From Rikenella microfusus (GTDB lineage Bacteria > Bacteroidota > Bacteroidia > Bacteroidales > VadinHA17): 64,000 nucleotides of DNA. Below the pieces are notes generated by a model, which was given only the letters and a program-made list of their open reading frames with translations, did no database searches and was not told the DNA's origin. The translations under genes and the position numbers were made by a program. The DNA lies in contig DYKN01000001.1 in the NCBI GenBank assembly GCA_020722575.1, forward strand, positions 62,001 to 126,000, read 5' to 3'. Shown piece by piece: positions 9,165 through 17,522 of the stretch; position 1 is the first letter of the stretch, and every line of letters starts with the position of its first letter.

Positions 9165-11510
9165 ATGGAAGCAAAGGGTAAATACAGGAAGTACATTCTC
9201 TGGTTCTGGGGGTTGGTTGCTTTGCCGTTTGTGATAGTATTGTTTATTTTTATTCTTATAGCCGCGGGAAAATTAGGCCCTGTCCCCTCTTTTGAGGAGC
9301 TTGAAAACCCAAAAAACAACCTGGCTGCTGAGGTTTATTCTGAAGATAATGTCCTTCTGGGAAAATATTATATTGAAAACCGGACATGGACAGATTATAA
9401 AGATATATCGAAAAATGTAATTGATGCTCTTCTGGCTACTGAAGACATAAGGTTTTACAGGCATTCGGGCATTGATATTAGGGGTTTGGGGAGAGTAGTA
9501 GTCCTCTCGATTCTTCTTCAGCAGGATGCTGGAGGTGGCAGTACTATATCGCAGCAACTGGCAAAAAATCTTTACAATACAAGGAGTGGAGATACTGTAA
9601 AATATTCGAGGATAAGACAGAAGGTCAACCTTGTTATTTATAAGTTCAAGGAATGGTATACGGCTGTGAAGCTTGAAAGAAATTACACAAAAGAAGAAAT
9701 TATTGCAATGTACCTGAATGTCTTTGATTTTGTCAACAATGCAGTGGGAATAAGATCGGCGGCAAGGATATATTTTAATACGACCCCTGATTCGCTTAAG
9801 ATTGAGCAGGCGGCAATGCTTGTAGGCATGCTGAAAAATTCTTCGAAGTACAACCCTCTTCGCAGGCCGGAGCTTACACAGGCTAGACGTAATATTGTTC
9901 TGGATCAGATGGCTAAATATGGATATCTCAAACCTTCAATAGCTGATTCTCTCAAAAATCTTCCACTGCAGCTTGATTACAAAGAAGAAGGGCATAATAC
10001 TGGCCTTGCCACATACTTAAGGGAATACATTCGTACAACAATGATAAAATTTGAGCCCGACAGGCGCATGTTTGCCTATGATGAGCAATACAGGGATGCC
10101 CTCTGGCAATGGGAAAATAATCCTTTATATGGATGGTGCAGAAAGAACAAAAAACCTGATGGTACCAACTATAACCTTTATAAGGACGGGCTGAAAATTT
10201 ATACAACAATAAATTCAAAGATGCAGAAATATGCTGAAGAGGCTTTAATAGAGCATCTTAAAAATATTCAGCCGGCTTTTAACAAGCTTGCCATGACGTT
10301 CAGGAATCCGCCTTTTTCAAATGATCTTACGAAGAAACAGGTTGAAGAATTGATGATGGCTGCTATAAGGAGGACGGAGCGCTACAAAAATATGATAAGA
10401 AATAAGATACCTGAGGATTCTATCATGCTGACCTTTAATACACCTGTTCCAATGAAAGTTTTTTCCTGGAATGGAGAACGCGATACAGTTATGAGTCCTC
10501 TTGATTCAATAAGATATTTCAAGCATTTTATGAGGTCGTCGTTTATGGTAATGGATCCACATACAGGTTATGTAAAAGCTTATGTGGGAGGGCCTGATTT
10601 TAAATACTTTAAATATGACGCAGTTACTGAACAGAAAAGGCAGGTTGGCAGCACCATAAAACCCTTTCTATACACTCTCGCAATGCAGAACGGGTATTCT
10701 CCGTGTTATGAAGTTGAGAATATTCCCAGAACTTTTCAGGTGGGAGATTCAGTATGGATACCCAGAAGCTCGGGTCCCAGAGATTATCATGGTAAGATGG
10801 TGACGCTGAAATGGGGTCTGGCGAAATCAGAAAACTATATATCAGCATGGTTAATGACTCAGTTTTCGCCTCAGGCAGTAGTTGATCTTATGCACAGGAT
10901 GGGAATAAGAAGTTACATCGATCCGGTTTATTCGATTTTTCTTGGCACATCTGATATTACCCTTGAGGAGATGGTAGGGGCTTATGGTACATTTGCTAAC
11001 AAAGGGGTTTATACCAGACCGTTGTATGTTACCCGTATCGAAGATAAGAATGGTAATGTGATAGCAAGGTTTAATACAAGGGTTGAGGAGGTTATTACTG
11101 AAGAGCAGGCATATTTGATGCTTGACCTTTTACAGGGGGTTATTAACCAGGGATCGGGAATTGCTTTAAGGAGTACCTTTGGTTTTACGAACCAGATGGG
11201 AGGTAAAACCGGTACAACACAAAATCATGGGAATGGGTGGTTCATTGGCGTTCTGCCCAACCTGGTTGCCGGGGTATGGAGCGGATGGGAGGACCAGAGT
11301 ATCCATTTCGAAACTCTTGGAGAGGGACAGGGGGCAAGAATAGCACTTCCGGTTCTGGGACTCTTCCTGAAGAAACTATATGCTGACCCACAGTTCGGGA
11401 TAATGGAGGCAGATGTTTTTGAAAAACCTGCAGGGTTTGACATTGAACTCGACTGCGAGAAAGTGAAGAGAACTTCAGGTAGAAGGTCAAATTATGTTGA
11501 ACGGTACTGA
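9165..11510 (+). CDS. mrcA: Class A penicillin-binding protein (PBP1A-like)
   Basis: 781 residues: a single N-terminal membrane anchor (about 11-33), a GT51 glycosyltransferase domain (about 55-230) with ATEDIRFYRHSGID (catalytic Glu93) and STISQQLAKN, and a transpeptidase domain (about 455-720) with SxxK at 496-499 (STIK), SxN at 555-557 (SEN) and KTGTT at 681-685. It polymerises and cross-links peptidoglycan at the outer face of the cytoplasmic membrane. All catalytic motifs are intact and the length is normal. It is a lone plus-strand gene, convergent with radA, with only seven bases between the two stop codons. Confidence 0.95.
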   Translation: MEAKGKYRKYILWFWGLVALPFVIVLFIFILIAAGKLGPVPSFEELENPKNNLAAEVYSEDNVLLGKYYIENRTWTDYKDISKNVIDALLATEDIRFYRHSGIDIRGLGRVVVLSILLQQDAGGGSTISQQLAKNLYNTRSGDTVKYSRIRQKVNLVIYKFKEWYTAVKLERNYTKEEIIAMYLNVFDFVNNAVGIRSAARIYFNTTPDSLKIEQAAMLVGMLKNSSKYNPLRRPELTQARRNIVLDQMAKYGYLKPSIADSLKNLPLQLDYKEEGHNTGLATYLREYIRTTMIKFEPDRRMFAYDEQYRDALWQWENNPLYGWCRKNKKPDGTNYNLYKDGLKIYTTINSKMQKYAEEALIEHLKNIQPAFNKLAMTFRNPPFSNDLTKKQVEELMMAAIRRTERYKNMIRNKIPEDSIMLTFNTPVPMKVFSWNGERDTVMSPLDSIRYFKHFMRSSFMVMDPHTGYVKAYVGGPDFKYFKYDAVTEQKRQVGSTIKPFLYTLAMQNGYSPCYEVENIPRTFQVGDSVWIPRSSGPRDYHGKMVTLKWGLAKSENYISAWLMTQFSPQAVVDLMHRMGIRSYIDPVYSIFLGTSDITLEEMVGAYGTFANKGVYTRPLYVTRIEDKNGNVIARFNTRVEEVITEEQAYLMLDLLQGVINQGSGIALRSTFGFTNQMGGKTGTTQNHGNGWFIGVLPNLVAGVWSGWEDQSIHFETLGEGQGARIALPVLGLFLKKLYADPQFGIMEADVFEKPAGFDIELDCEKVKRTSGRRSNYVERY

Positions 11511-11517
11511 TAAAATA

Positions 11518-12879
11518 TCATCCGAATAGATATCTTACAAGTTCACCGACTCCTGCAATACGTATAATTTCAATTGAAGTTTTACCCGCAGGAAGATCTT
11601 TCTGATATTTTGAAACAATCAGAGCTTTGAAGCCCATTTTTACAGCTTCTCTCATTCTCTGGTCAACACGTGAAACAGGTCTTATTTCACCCGAGAGGCC
11701 TGTCTCACCTGCAAAACAAATCTTTCTGTCAACGGGGGTGTCGAGGTTTGATGAGAGGATAGCGCTGATAACTGCCAGGTCTGTTGCAGGGTCTGATACT
11801 TTAATGCCTCCAGCAATATTCAGAAAAACATCTTTAGTTCCAAGTCTGAAGCCAGCCCTTTTTTCAAGCACTGCCAGCAGCATGTTAAGGCGCCTGATAT
11901 CAAATCCGGTAGAACTTCTCTGGGGGGTACCGTAAACGGCAGTGCTAACCAATGCCTGGGTTTCAATAAGGAATGGCCTTATACCATCAACTGTTGCAGC
12001 AATAGCTATCCCACTTAAAGGTTCATCATGCTGGTTGATAAACATTACCGACGGATTTTCCACGCATTGCAAGCCCGATTCGGTCATTTCAAAAATACCT
12101 ATTTCGGAGGTTGAACCAAATCTGTTTTTCACCGACCTGATAACTCTGTAAATATAATTGGTTTCACCTTCAAAATAGAGTACGACATCAACAATATGTT
12201 CAAGTGCTTTAGGTCCGGCCAATGAGCCATCTTTGGTAATATGGCCGATTAATATTACCGGTATCCCACTTGATTTGGCATAATGGAGAAGGTGTGCGGT
12301 GCATTCCCTTACCTGTGTGATTGATCCTGCTGAAGTTTCAAGTGTTTCAGTGCTTATTGTCTGGATTGAATCAATGATTATGATTTCAGGTTTCAGATTA
12401 TTTGACCATGTTATAATATTTTCAAGGTTTGTTTCACAGAGTATATGGCACATAGAGTTTTTCATGCCAAGTCTGAAGGCTCTCAAGCTTATTTGTTCAC
12501 TGCTTTCTTCTCCTGATACGTAAAGGATTTTTCTTTCCGGCTTGACGAGTGCTAGTTGGAGGGCTAATGTTGATTTACCTACGCCAGGTTCACCACCGAG
12601 AAGTATAATGGAACCCGGTACAAATCCTCCACCGAGTATTCGATCGAGTTCAGGTACCCCTGAAAAAAGCCTTTTCTTTTCATTAATTTTTATTTCAGAT
12701 AAAAGTTCAGGTTCTCTGCTTATTCCTGATCCTGAAAGCGAGGTTATTTTTGCCGGTCTGGCTGTAATAACTTCTTCTGCATAAGTATTCCATTCGCCGC
12801 ATGCTGGACACCGGCCAATCCATTTAACCGATTCTGCACCGCAGTTACGACAAACCCAGACCGTCTTTGTTCTGGCCAT
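11518..12879 (-). CDS. radA: DNA repair protein RadA (Sms), branch-migration ATPase
   Basis: 453 residues with the full RadA order: an N-terminal C4 zinc finger (Cys10, Cys13, Cys24, Cys27), Walker A GGEPGVGKST (95-104), the RadA-specific KNRFG motif, and a Lon-protease-like C-terminal domain (from about 270). RadA drives branch migration in recombination intermediates. The canonical N-terminus MARTKTVWVCRNCG fixes the start at 12879. The 5' end therefore lies inside the last 35 bases of the upstream membrane-protein gene, an unusually long same-strand overlap that suggests coupled translation. Confidence 0.96.
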   Translation of the reverse strand: MARTKTVWVCRNCGAESVKWIGRCPACGEWNTYAEEVITARPAKITSLSGSGISREPELLSEIKINEKKRLFSGVPELDRILGGGFVPGSIILLGGEPGVGKSTLALQLALVKPERKILYVSGEESSEQISLRAFRLGMKNSMCHILCETNLENIITWSNNLKPEIIIIDSIQTISTETLETSAGSITQVRECTAHLLHYAKSSGIPVILIGHITKDGSLAGPKALEHIVDVVLYFEGETNYIYRVIRSVKNRFGSTSEIGIFEMTESGLQCVENPSVMFINQHDEPLSGIAIAATVDGIRPFLIETQALVSTAVYGTPQRSSTGFDIRRLNMLLAVLEKRAGFRLGTKDVFLNIAGGIKVSDPATDLAVISAILSSNLDTPVDRKICFAGETGLSGEIRPVSRVDQRMREAVKMGFKALIVSKYQKDLPAGKTSIEIIRIAGVGELVRYLFG

Positions 12880-13897
12880 TCTGTGTTAGTTTAATTCTAT
12901 CTTTTTTTACAAGCAGATAAAATGCTATTAAACCTAGCAAAGCACCATATACAAGCTGTGATTCATGAGTAAGTACTGCATATGCAAGTCCATCTTCAAG
13001 AGCAATGCCGTATATTGCATATAATCCACGGGAGATTATAAAATGGAATGCCCCGAGCCCGCTCTGTACCGGAGCCGACATGGCAAGTCCTCCTATTACG
13101 AGCAAAAAAATCCCGTCTCCCAGATTAAGATTTGATGTGCTGTCAATAGAAAAGACCACTACCCATGTCATGAGTGCGTAATTAATCCATATAAATATCG
13201 TATGAAAAATGAGTTCCCATTTTCTCTTCACTAATGTAATTGTTTTCAGCCCTATAATAACCCCTCTTAATGTATCAAATATTTTAGCAAAGAATCTGAT
13301 TTTTCGCAGATTTTTTCTGTAACGGTATATAAACCAGATAAATAATACTAAAATTATGATAATAATTATCCATAACAACCATCCATAGCCAAAAATATCT
13401 GTAACTTTTTTTCTTATCGGAAGTAAAGTATTCGAATAGAGAAAAGGTCCTATCTTGTCACCTTCAATTATTAATGTAATAACAGTAATCAGCAGAAGAC
13501 ATAAAAGGTCAATGGTTCGTTCCATAATTACAGTTCCGAGCAGTTGATCTGCTGGTATTTTTTCTTTTTTTCCAAGGGCAATGCATCTTGTTATTTCTCC
13601 TAATCTGGGGAGAGCCATGTTTGCCAGGTAACCGGTCATCATCGAGTTGAATGTATTTTTCAAACCGGGTTTGTAACCGAGAGGTCTAATAAGGAGTACC
13701 CATCTTCTAGCTCTGCTAAGATAAGCCAGGGTGGCAAAAAAAATTGAAAAAATTAACCACTGGTATCTGGCTTCTGCCAGTTTTTCAAAAAGTTTTTTTA
13801 AGTCAATATTACGGAAGGCCAACCAGAGGAGAAAGACGCCTGCGGCCAGAAATGCAATAAACTTAAGTGTCTGGATTATACTTCTTTTCAGGCTCAA
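12845..13897 (-). CDS. Flippase-like membrane protein (lysylphosphatidylglycerol synthase TM region / UPF0104)
   Basis: 350 residues, almost wholly hydrophobic, with about eight predicted transmembrane segments (for example 12-28, 45-60, 125-145, 165-188, 230-250, 260-280, 310-332). The pattern and motifs such as RARRWVLLIRPLGY and MALPRLGEITRC fit the integral-membrane family related to the flippase part of MprF. Substrate is unknown; the catalytic lysyl-transferase domain of MprF is absent. It follows panD by one base and overlaps radA by 35 bases, so it belongs to a panC-panD-flippase-radA transcription unit without an obvious shared pathway. Confidence 0.8.
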   Translation of the reverse strand: MSLKRSIIQTLKFIAFLAAGVFLLWLAFRNIDLKKLFEKLAEARYQWLIFSIFFATLAYLSRARRWVLLIRPLGYKPGLKNTFNSMMTGYLANMALPRLGEITRCIALGKKEKIPADQLLGTVIMERTIDLLCLLLITVITLIIEGDKIGPFLYSNTLLPIRKKVTDIFGYGWLLWIIIIIILVLFIWFIYRYRKNLRKIRFFAKIFDTLRGVIIGLKTITLVKRKWELIFHTIFIWINYALMTWVVVFSIDSTSNLNLGDGIFLLVIGGLAMSAPVQSGLGAFHFIISRGLYAIYGIALEDGLAYAVLTHESQLVYGALLGLIAFYLLVKKDRIKLTQNGQNKDGLGLS

Positions 13898-13898
13898 C

Positions 13899-14249
13899 TC
13901 AAATTAGTTTATTAGTGCGGGTATCGGGGAAAAGTATTTTTGGTTTAAAATTTTTTGCTTCTTCAGGTGTCATTGAGGCATAGGAGATAATTATCAGTAT
14001 ATCGCCAACAACTGCTTTACGGGCCGCTGCTCCATTAAGGCAGATTTGCCCTGAACCCCTTTCCCCTTTTATTACATAAGTATCGAACCGTTCCCCGTTA
14101 TTGATATTAAGAACCTGCACCTTTTCATTCTCGATTATTCCCGCAGCGTCCATCAAATCTTCGTCAATTGAAATACTGCCTATATAATTTAGATTTGTTT
14201 CTGTTACGGAAACATTGTGAATTTTTGATTTAACCAATTCGATAAACAT
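13899..14249 (-). CDS. panD: Aspartate 1-decarboxylase (proenzyme)
   Basis: The start at 14249 gives 116 residues and puts the self-cleavage dipeptide exactly at Gly24-Ser25 (NYIGSIS), the canonical position; the longer frame from 14288 would add 13 residues and displace it. Ser25 becomes the pyruvoyl cofactor after cleavage. Other conserved parts are [10 protein letters not shown] and [11 protein letters not shown]. The enzyme makes beta-alanine from aspartate for pantothenate synthesis, and panC lies 45 bases upstream in the same direction, so the two last steps' genes are paired. Confidence 0.96.
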   Translation of the reverse strand: MFIELVKSKIHNVSVTETNLNYIGSISIDEDLMDAAGIIENEKVQVLNINNGERFDTYVIKGERGSGQICLNGAAARKAVVGDILIIISYASMTPEEAKNFKPKILFPDTRTNKLI

Positions 14250-14294
14250 ATTTTCCCTTTTATATTTAATATTCAGTTTCGGATACAAAGTTAA

Positions 14295-15167
14295 TTAACC
14301 TTTTGAAACTGAGCAACTGAATTCGGTATTATCTATCAGTCTTACATTACCCGCCCATACCGCAATACAGCCGAAATATTTTTTCCCCGGCCTTAATTCT
14401 ATTTTATCATTAACCGGCATAAGTTCGGTATCATCAACAATTTCAAAATATTCGATTTGAAATCCGGGAGTTGAATTAATTGAATTTCTCAAAAAATCTT
14501 TAATTTCAGGAATATTAAAATTATTGAACATTGAAGCTGCCCGGGTAATTGTAGTATAAATGATTCCGGCATTTTTTCTCAATTCTGGTTCGAGTAAAAG
14601 ATTTCTGCTGCTCATTGCCAGTCCATCGGGTTCTCTGACTGTAGGGCAGGAGATAATTTTAACATTACTACCCATCTGCCGCACAAGTTCTTTAATTATG
14701 GTAAGTTGTTGAAAATCTTTCTGGCCAAAATAAGCAATATCAGGCTTAACGATATTGAATAGACGGTTTACAACCTGAGCTACACCATTGAAATGACCTG
14801 GTCTGTAGATTCCTTCCATCACTTTATCAAGATTTCCGAAATCCCATTTTTCAGGGATAAGGTTTTCAGGATAAATTTCATTTTCAGTCGGCATAAAAAG
14901 TGCATCGTTCTCTCTAAGGAAATTTTTCAGCAATTCGATATCTTTTTCCGGTGTTCGGGGGTATCTTTCAAGATCTTTTTTATCATTGAACTGTGTGGGA
15001 TTAACGAAAATGCTCACAACAGTTACCGGGCATTCGCTGATAGCTTTACGGACAAGTGAGATATGACCGGTGTGAAGAGCTCCCATGGTGGGAACGAATC
15101 CTACAGGAAAGATGTTAAGCTTATTTAAATGATGCTGCAGATCTCTTGTGGTTAAAAATATTTTCAT
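14295..15167 (-). CDS. panC: Pantothenate synthetase (pantoate-beta-alanine ligase)
   Basis: 290 residues with the nucleotidyl-transferase HIGH-type motif in FVPTMGALHTGHISLV (about 24-39), then FVNPTQF, YFGQKDFQQ and the KMSKS-equivalent region AMSSRNLLL. The enzyme activates pantoate with ATP and joins it to beta-alanine in the cytoplasm. Length is normal. It is first in the minus-strand unit that continues to panD; a -7 element lies about 28 bases upstream of the start, in a gap shared with the divergent GT5-like gene. Confidence 0.96.
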   Translation of the reverse strand: MKIFLTTRDLQHHLNKLNIFPVGFVPTMGALHTGHISLVRKAISECPVTVVSIFVNPTQFNDKKDLERYPRTPEKDIELLKNFLRENDALFMPTENEIYPENLIPEKWDFGNLDKVMEGIYRPGHFNGVAQVVNRLFNIVKPDIAYFGQKDFQQLTIIKELVRQMGSNVKIISCPTVREPDGLAMSSRNLLLEPELRKNAGIIYTTITRAASMFNNFNIPEIKDFLRNSINSTPGFQIEYFEIVDDTELMPVNDKIELRPGKKYFGCIAVWAGNVRLIDNTEFSCSVSKG

Positions 15168-15194
15168 TCATTCTAAGAGTAAAAAAACAGGGTA

Positions 15195-15202
15195 CAAACC
15201 TA
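15195..15202 (-). promoter_or_regulatory. Candidate -7 element for panC
   Basis: On the minus strand TAGGTTTG fits TAnnTTTG, 28 bases ahead of the panC start, back to back with the candidate element for the divergent gene at 15280. No clear -33 element. Confidence 0.38.
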
Positions 15203-15279
15203 TAAGTTTTTTTATTAATGGGGAAATATTAAAATAAAATCAATAATTATTAAAGATACTTATTGTCAATAATTTTTAG

Positions 15280-15287
15280 TAACTTTG
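15280..15287 (+). promoter_or_regulatory. Candidate -7 element for the GT5-like gene
   Basis: TAACTTTG fits TAnnTTTG and is followed by GC, 34 bases before the ATG at 15322. No clear -33 element. Confidence 0.38.
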
Positions 15288-15321
15288 CAAACTGACTTTT
15301 AATGGTTTTTGGAACAGGTCG

Positions 15322-16131
15322 ATGGAAAGCAAGAAGGTATTGTTTGTTTCTCAGGAGATAACACCATATCTGGCAGAAACCCAGATGTCAAAGATTGGCC
15401 GCTATCTGCCGCAGGGTATACAGGAAAGGGGGAAAGAAATAAGAATTTTTATGCCCCGATACGGGTGTATAAATGAGAGGAGGAACCAGCTGCATGAAGT
15501 TATCAGGCTTTCGGGAATGAATCTTATAATTGACGATACCGATCACCCGCTGATAATTAAAGTAGCATCCATTCAATCAGCCCGTATGCAAGTTTATTTT
15601 ATTGATAATGAAGATTTTTTTCATCGTAAGTTTGTTGCGACTGATAGTTCAGGGAAGGAGTTTGAAGATAATGATGAAAGGGCTTTGTTTTTCGCAAAAG
15701 GAGTACTTGAGACAGTAAAAAAGCTAAGATGGGCTCCGGATATTGTTCACTGCCATGGATGGATGTCAGCTCTTGTACCTGTTTATTTACGGGATATTTA
15801 TAATGATGATCCGATATTCAGCAATAAAAAAATAATTTATTCAGTATATAATAATGATTTTAAAACTCCGTTCAGAAATACGTTTGCAGATAAACTCAGA
15901 TATGATGGTATTGACGGGGATAACCTGAAGCTGGCACAGAAGCCCGATTATATTAACATATCGAAGCTGGCAATAAGAAATTCGGATGGGGTGATTATTG
16001 GCAGTGAGAATATTAATCCTGAACTGATGAAATATATCAATTCAACAGGCAAACCGGTTCTGGGTTATCAAGATGAGTCAACTTATATTGATGCGTACAA
16101 TGAGTTTTATGACAAGCTGTTATCTTATTAA
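15322..16131 (+). CDS. Glycogen/starch synthase-like protein, GT5 N-terminal domain only
   Basis: 269 residues matching the N-terminal Rossmann domain of GT5 glycogen synthases: KVLFVSQEITPYL at the start, FMPRYG, VHCHGWMSALVPVYL near residue 155, and YSVYNNDF. The C-terminal GT-B domain, which carries the second half of the nucleotide-sugar site, is missing; a full GlgA is about 480 residues. The usual ADP-glucose-binding KTGGL after the first strand is also absent (here ETQMSKIGRYL). Catalysis alone is therefore unlikely; a partner subunit or regulatory role is possible. It lies divergent from panC and overlaps the start of the DUF4270 gene. Confidence 0.75.
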   Translation: MESKKVLFVSQEITPYLAETQMSKIGRYLPQGIQERGKEIRIFMPRYGCINERRNQLHEVIRLSGMNLIIDDTDHPLIIKVASIQSARMQVYFIDNEDFFHRKFVATDSSGKEFEDNDERALFFAKGVLETVKKLRWAPDIVHCHGWMSALVPVYLRDIYNDDPIFSNKKIIYSVYNNDFKTPFRNTFADKLRYDGIDGDNLKLAQKPDYINISKLAIRNSDGVIIGSENINPELMKYINSTGKPVLGYQDESTYIDAYNEFYDKLLSY

Positions 16132-17467
16132 AAATGAAAATACCGGCGGTAAAAAATTCCGCTTCTATCTTTTTTCTGCACTTTTATCAATATTTCTGAC
16201 ACTCATTTTTCTTCCTTCTTGCACAGAAAAATATACTGACATCGGTATAAAGTTTTTACCTTCCGAAGATTTTGAAAATCTAATGTCGGTAGATACCATA
16301 ACTGTTGAATCTTTTACTGAATATCGCGACAGTGTACCGACAACAAACAAGTCTTATTCTTATCTCGGCGGGCTATACGATCCCTATTTCGGAAATGTTT
16401 CATCTGATTTTGTTGCCCAACTCAGGCTTACACAACGCTGGCCCTCTGGAGGCTTTAATATTGTCATTGATTCTGTTAAAATGTATCTTGCAATAAGCGG
16501 TGCGAAGGGTAAATTTGGTATCAATCAGATGATCAGTCTTTACGAAATTGATGAAAAACTTTATCAGGATTCAACATACTATTCAACAAAAAATCCACGC
16601 ATAAAAAATTTTATTGGAACTTTCCCGTTACCTGAAATAAAAAAAGATACTGCCAATGTTCTGGAAGTCAGCCTGCCTATTTCTTTTGGGGAATATCTTT
16701 TAAGGGATACCTCAAAGCTCTTTCAGAGCAGTTCGGGGGAAGATTTCAGGGATTTTTTCAAGGGAATATACGTTACAGTGAGCGAGGGAGAAGCTTATCC
16801 CGGCAAAGGAGAAATAAATGGCGGGCCACTTTTGTTAATTCTTAATTTCTCATCAACTGCAACCGTGATGCCTTTTTATATAACAATCTTTTACCATACA
16901 TATGCGGCATCAAACCTGGAATTCAATTTTGTTATCAATGACAATAGTGTAAGATATAATAGATATTATCATGATTTTACAACAGCTGAACCCGAAAAGG
17001 CTATAAAACATATCAACGATGGAGGGAAAGATACTCTGAGTTATCTTCAGTCATTTTACGGTGTATATACAAAAATCAGATTGACAGGACTTTCTTCCTT
17101 TAGAGATTCCACCTCCATTTCAGTCAATAAAGCGAAACTTACTGTTCCGGTCTATCTTGATGGCCAGATATATAAAGCTGATACTTTACCTTCGCCGGTT
17201 TACCTTATTTATAAAACAGAGGAGGGTAACAGCTATATTGTGCCCGATTATTTTATGAGCACGGACTTTTATAATGGGAAATTCAATACCACACAATTGA
17301 CCTTTACTTTTAACATAGCCATATTTGTACAGAATTATATAAGAGGTAATTTTCCCGAGCCGGAGCTTATAATGTCACTTGGGGACAACGAATATAGGAA
17401 TATCATTTTTAAAGCAAACCAGAGTAGTAATCCTCTTAAATTTGAACTTGTCTACAGCCATTATTAG
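16109..17467 (+). CDS. DUF4270-type lipoprotein
   Basis: Start chosen at the ATG at 16109 (452 residues), the in-frame start closest to the signal; earlier in-frame ATGs at 16073, 16091 and 16100 would lengthen an already long polar lead. All of them overlap the end of the previous gene by at least 23 bases. The signal is hydrophobic with lipobox LPSC, and the mature part begins TEKYTDIGIKFLPSED, typical of Bacteroidota DUF4270 lipoproteins. The rest is beta-rich with repeated YxG and TxxF patterns and no catalytic motif that I recognise. Probably anchored to the outer membrane. Function unknown. Confidence 0.75.
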   Translation: MTSCYLIKNENTGGKKFRFYLFSALLSIFLTLIFLPSCTEKYTDIGIKFLPSEDFENLMSVDTITVESFTEYRDSVPTTNKSYSYLGGLYDPYFGNVSSDFVAQLRLTQRWPSGGFNIVIDSVKMYLAISGAKGKFGINQMISLYEIDEKLYQDSTYYSTKNPRIKNFIGTFPLPEIKKDTANVLEVSLPISFGEYLLRDTSKLFQSSSGEDFRDFFKGIYVTVSEGEAYPGKGEINGGPLLLILNFSSTATVMPFYITIFYHTYAASNLEFNFVINDNSVRYNRYYHDFTTAEPEKAIKHINDGGKDTLSYLQSFYGVYTKIRLTGLSSFRDSTSISVNKAKLTVPVYLDGQIYKADTLPSPVYLIYKTEEGNSYIVPDYFMSTDFYNGKFNTTQLTFTFNIAIFVQNYIRGNFPEPELIMSLGDNEYRNIIFKANQSSNPLKFELVYSHY

Positions 17468-17486
17468 TATTTTTTCAAAAAATAAA

Positions 17487-17494
17487 TATATTTG
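17487..17494 (+). promoter_or_regulatory. Candidate -7 element for glmS
   Basis: TATATTTG followed by C fits TAnnTTTG; it is 28 bases before the glmS start. Its last three bases are the beginning of the inverted repeat at 17492-17511, so a protein or hairpin there could affect initiation. Confidence 0.4.
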
Positions 17495-17511
17495 CTTAAT
17501 TTTTTAAGCAA
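17492..17511 (+). repeat. Perfect inverted repeat in the glmS leader
   Basis: TTGCTTAA and TTAAGCAA are exact reverse complements separated by TTTT. The element overlaps the 3' end of the candidate -7 box and ends 11 bases before the glmS ATG. It could be an operator, a short leader hairpin or a weak terminator for the DUF4270 gene; the T-rich loop but missing downstream T-run argues against a strong terminator. Confidence 0.55.
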
Positions 17512-17522
17512 TACAATAGATA

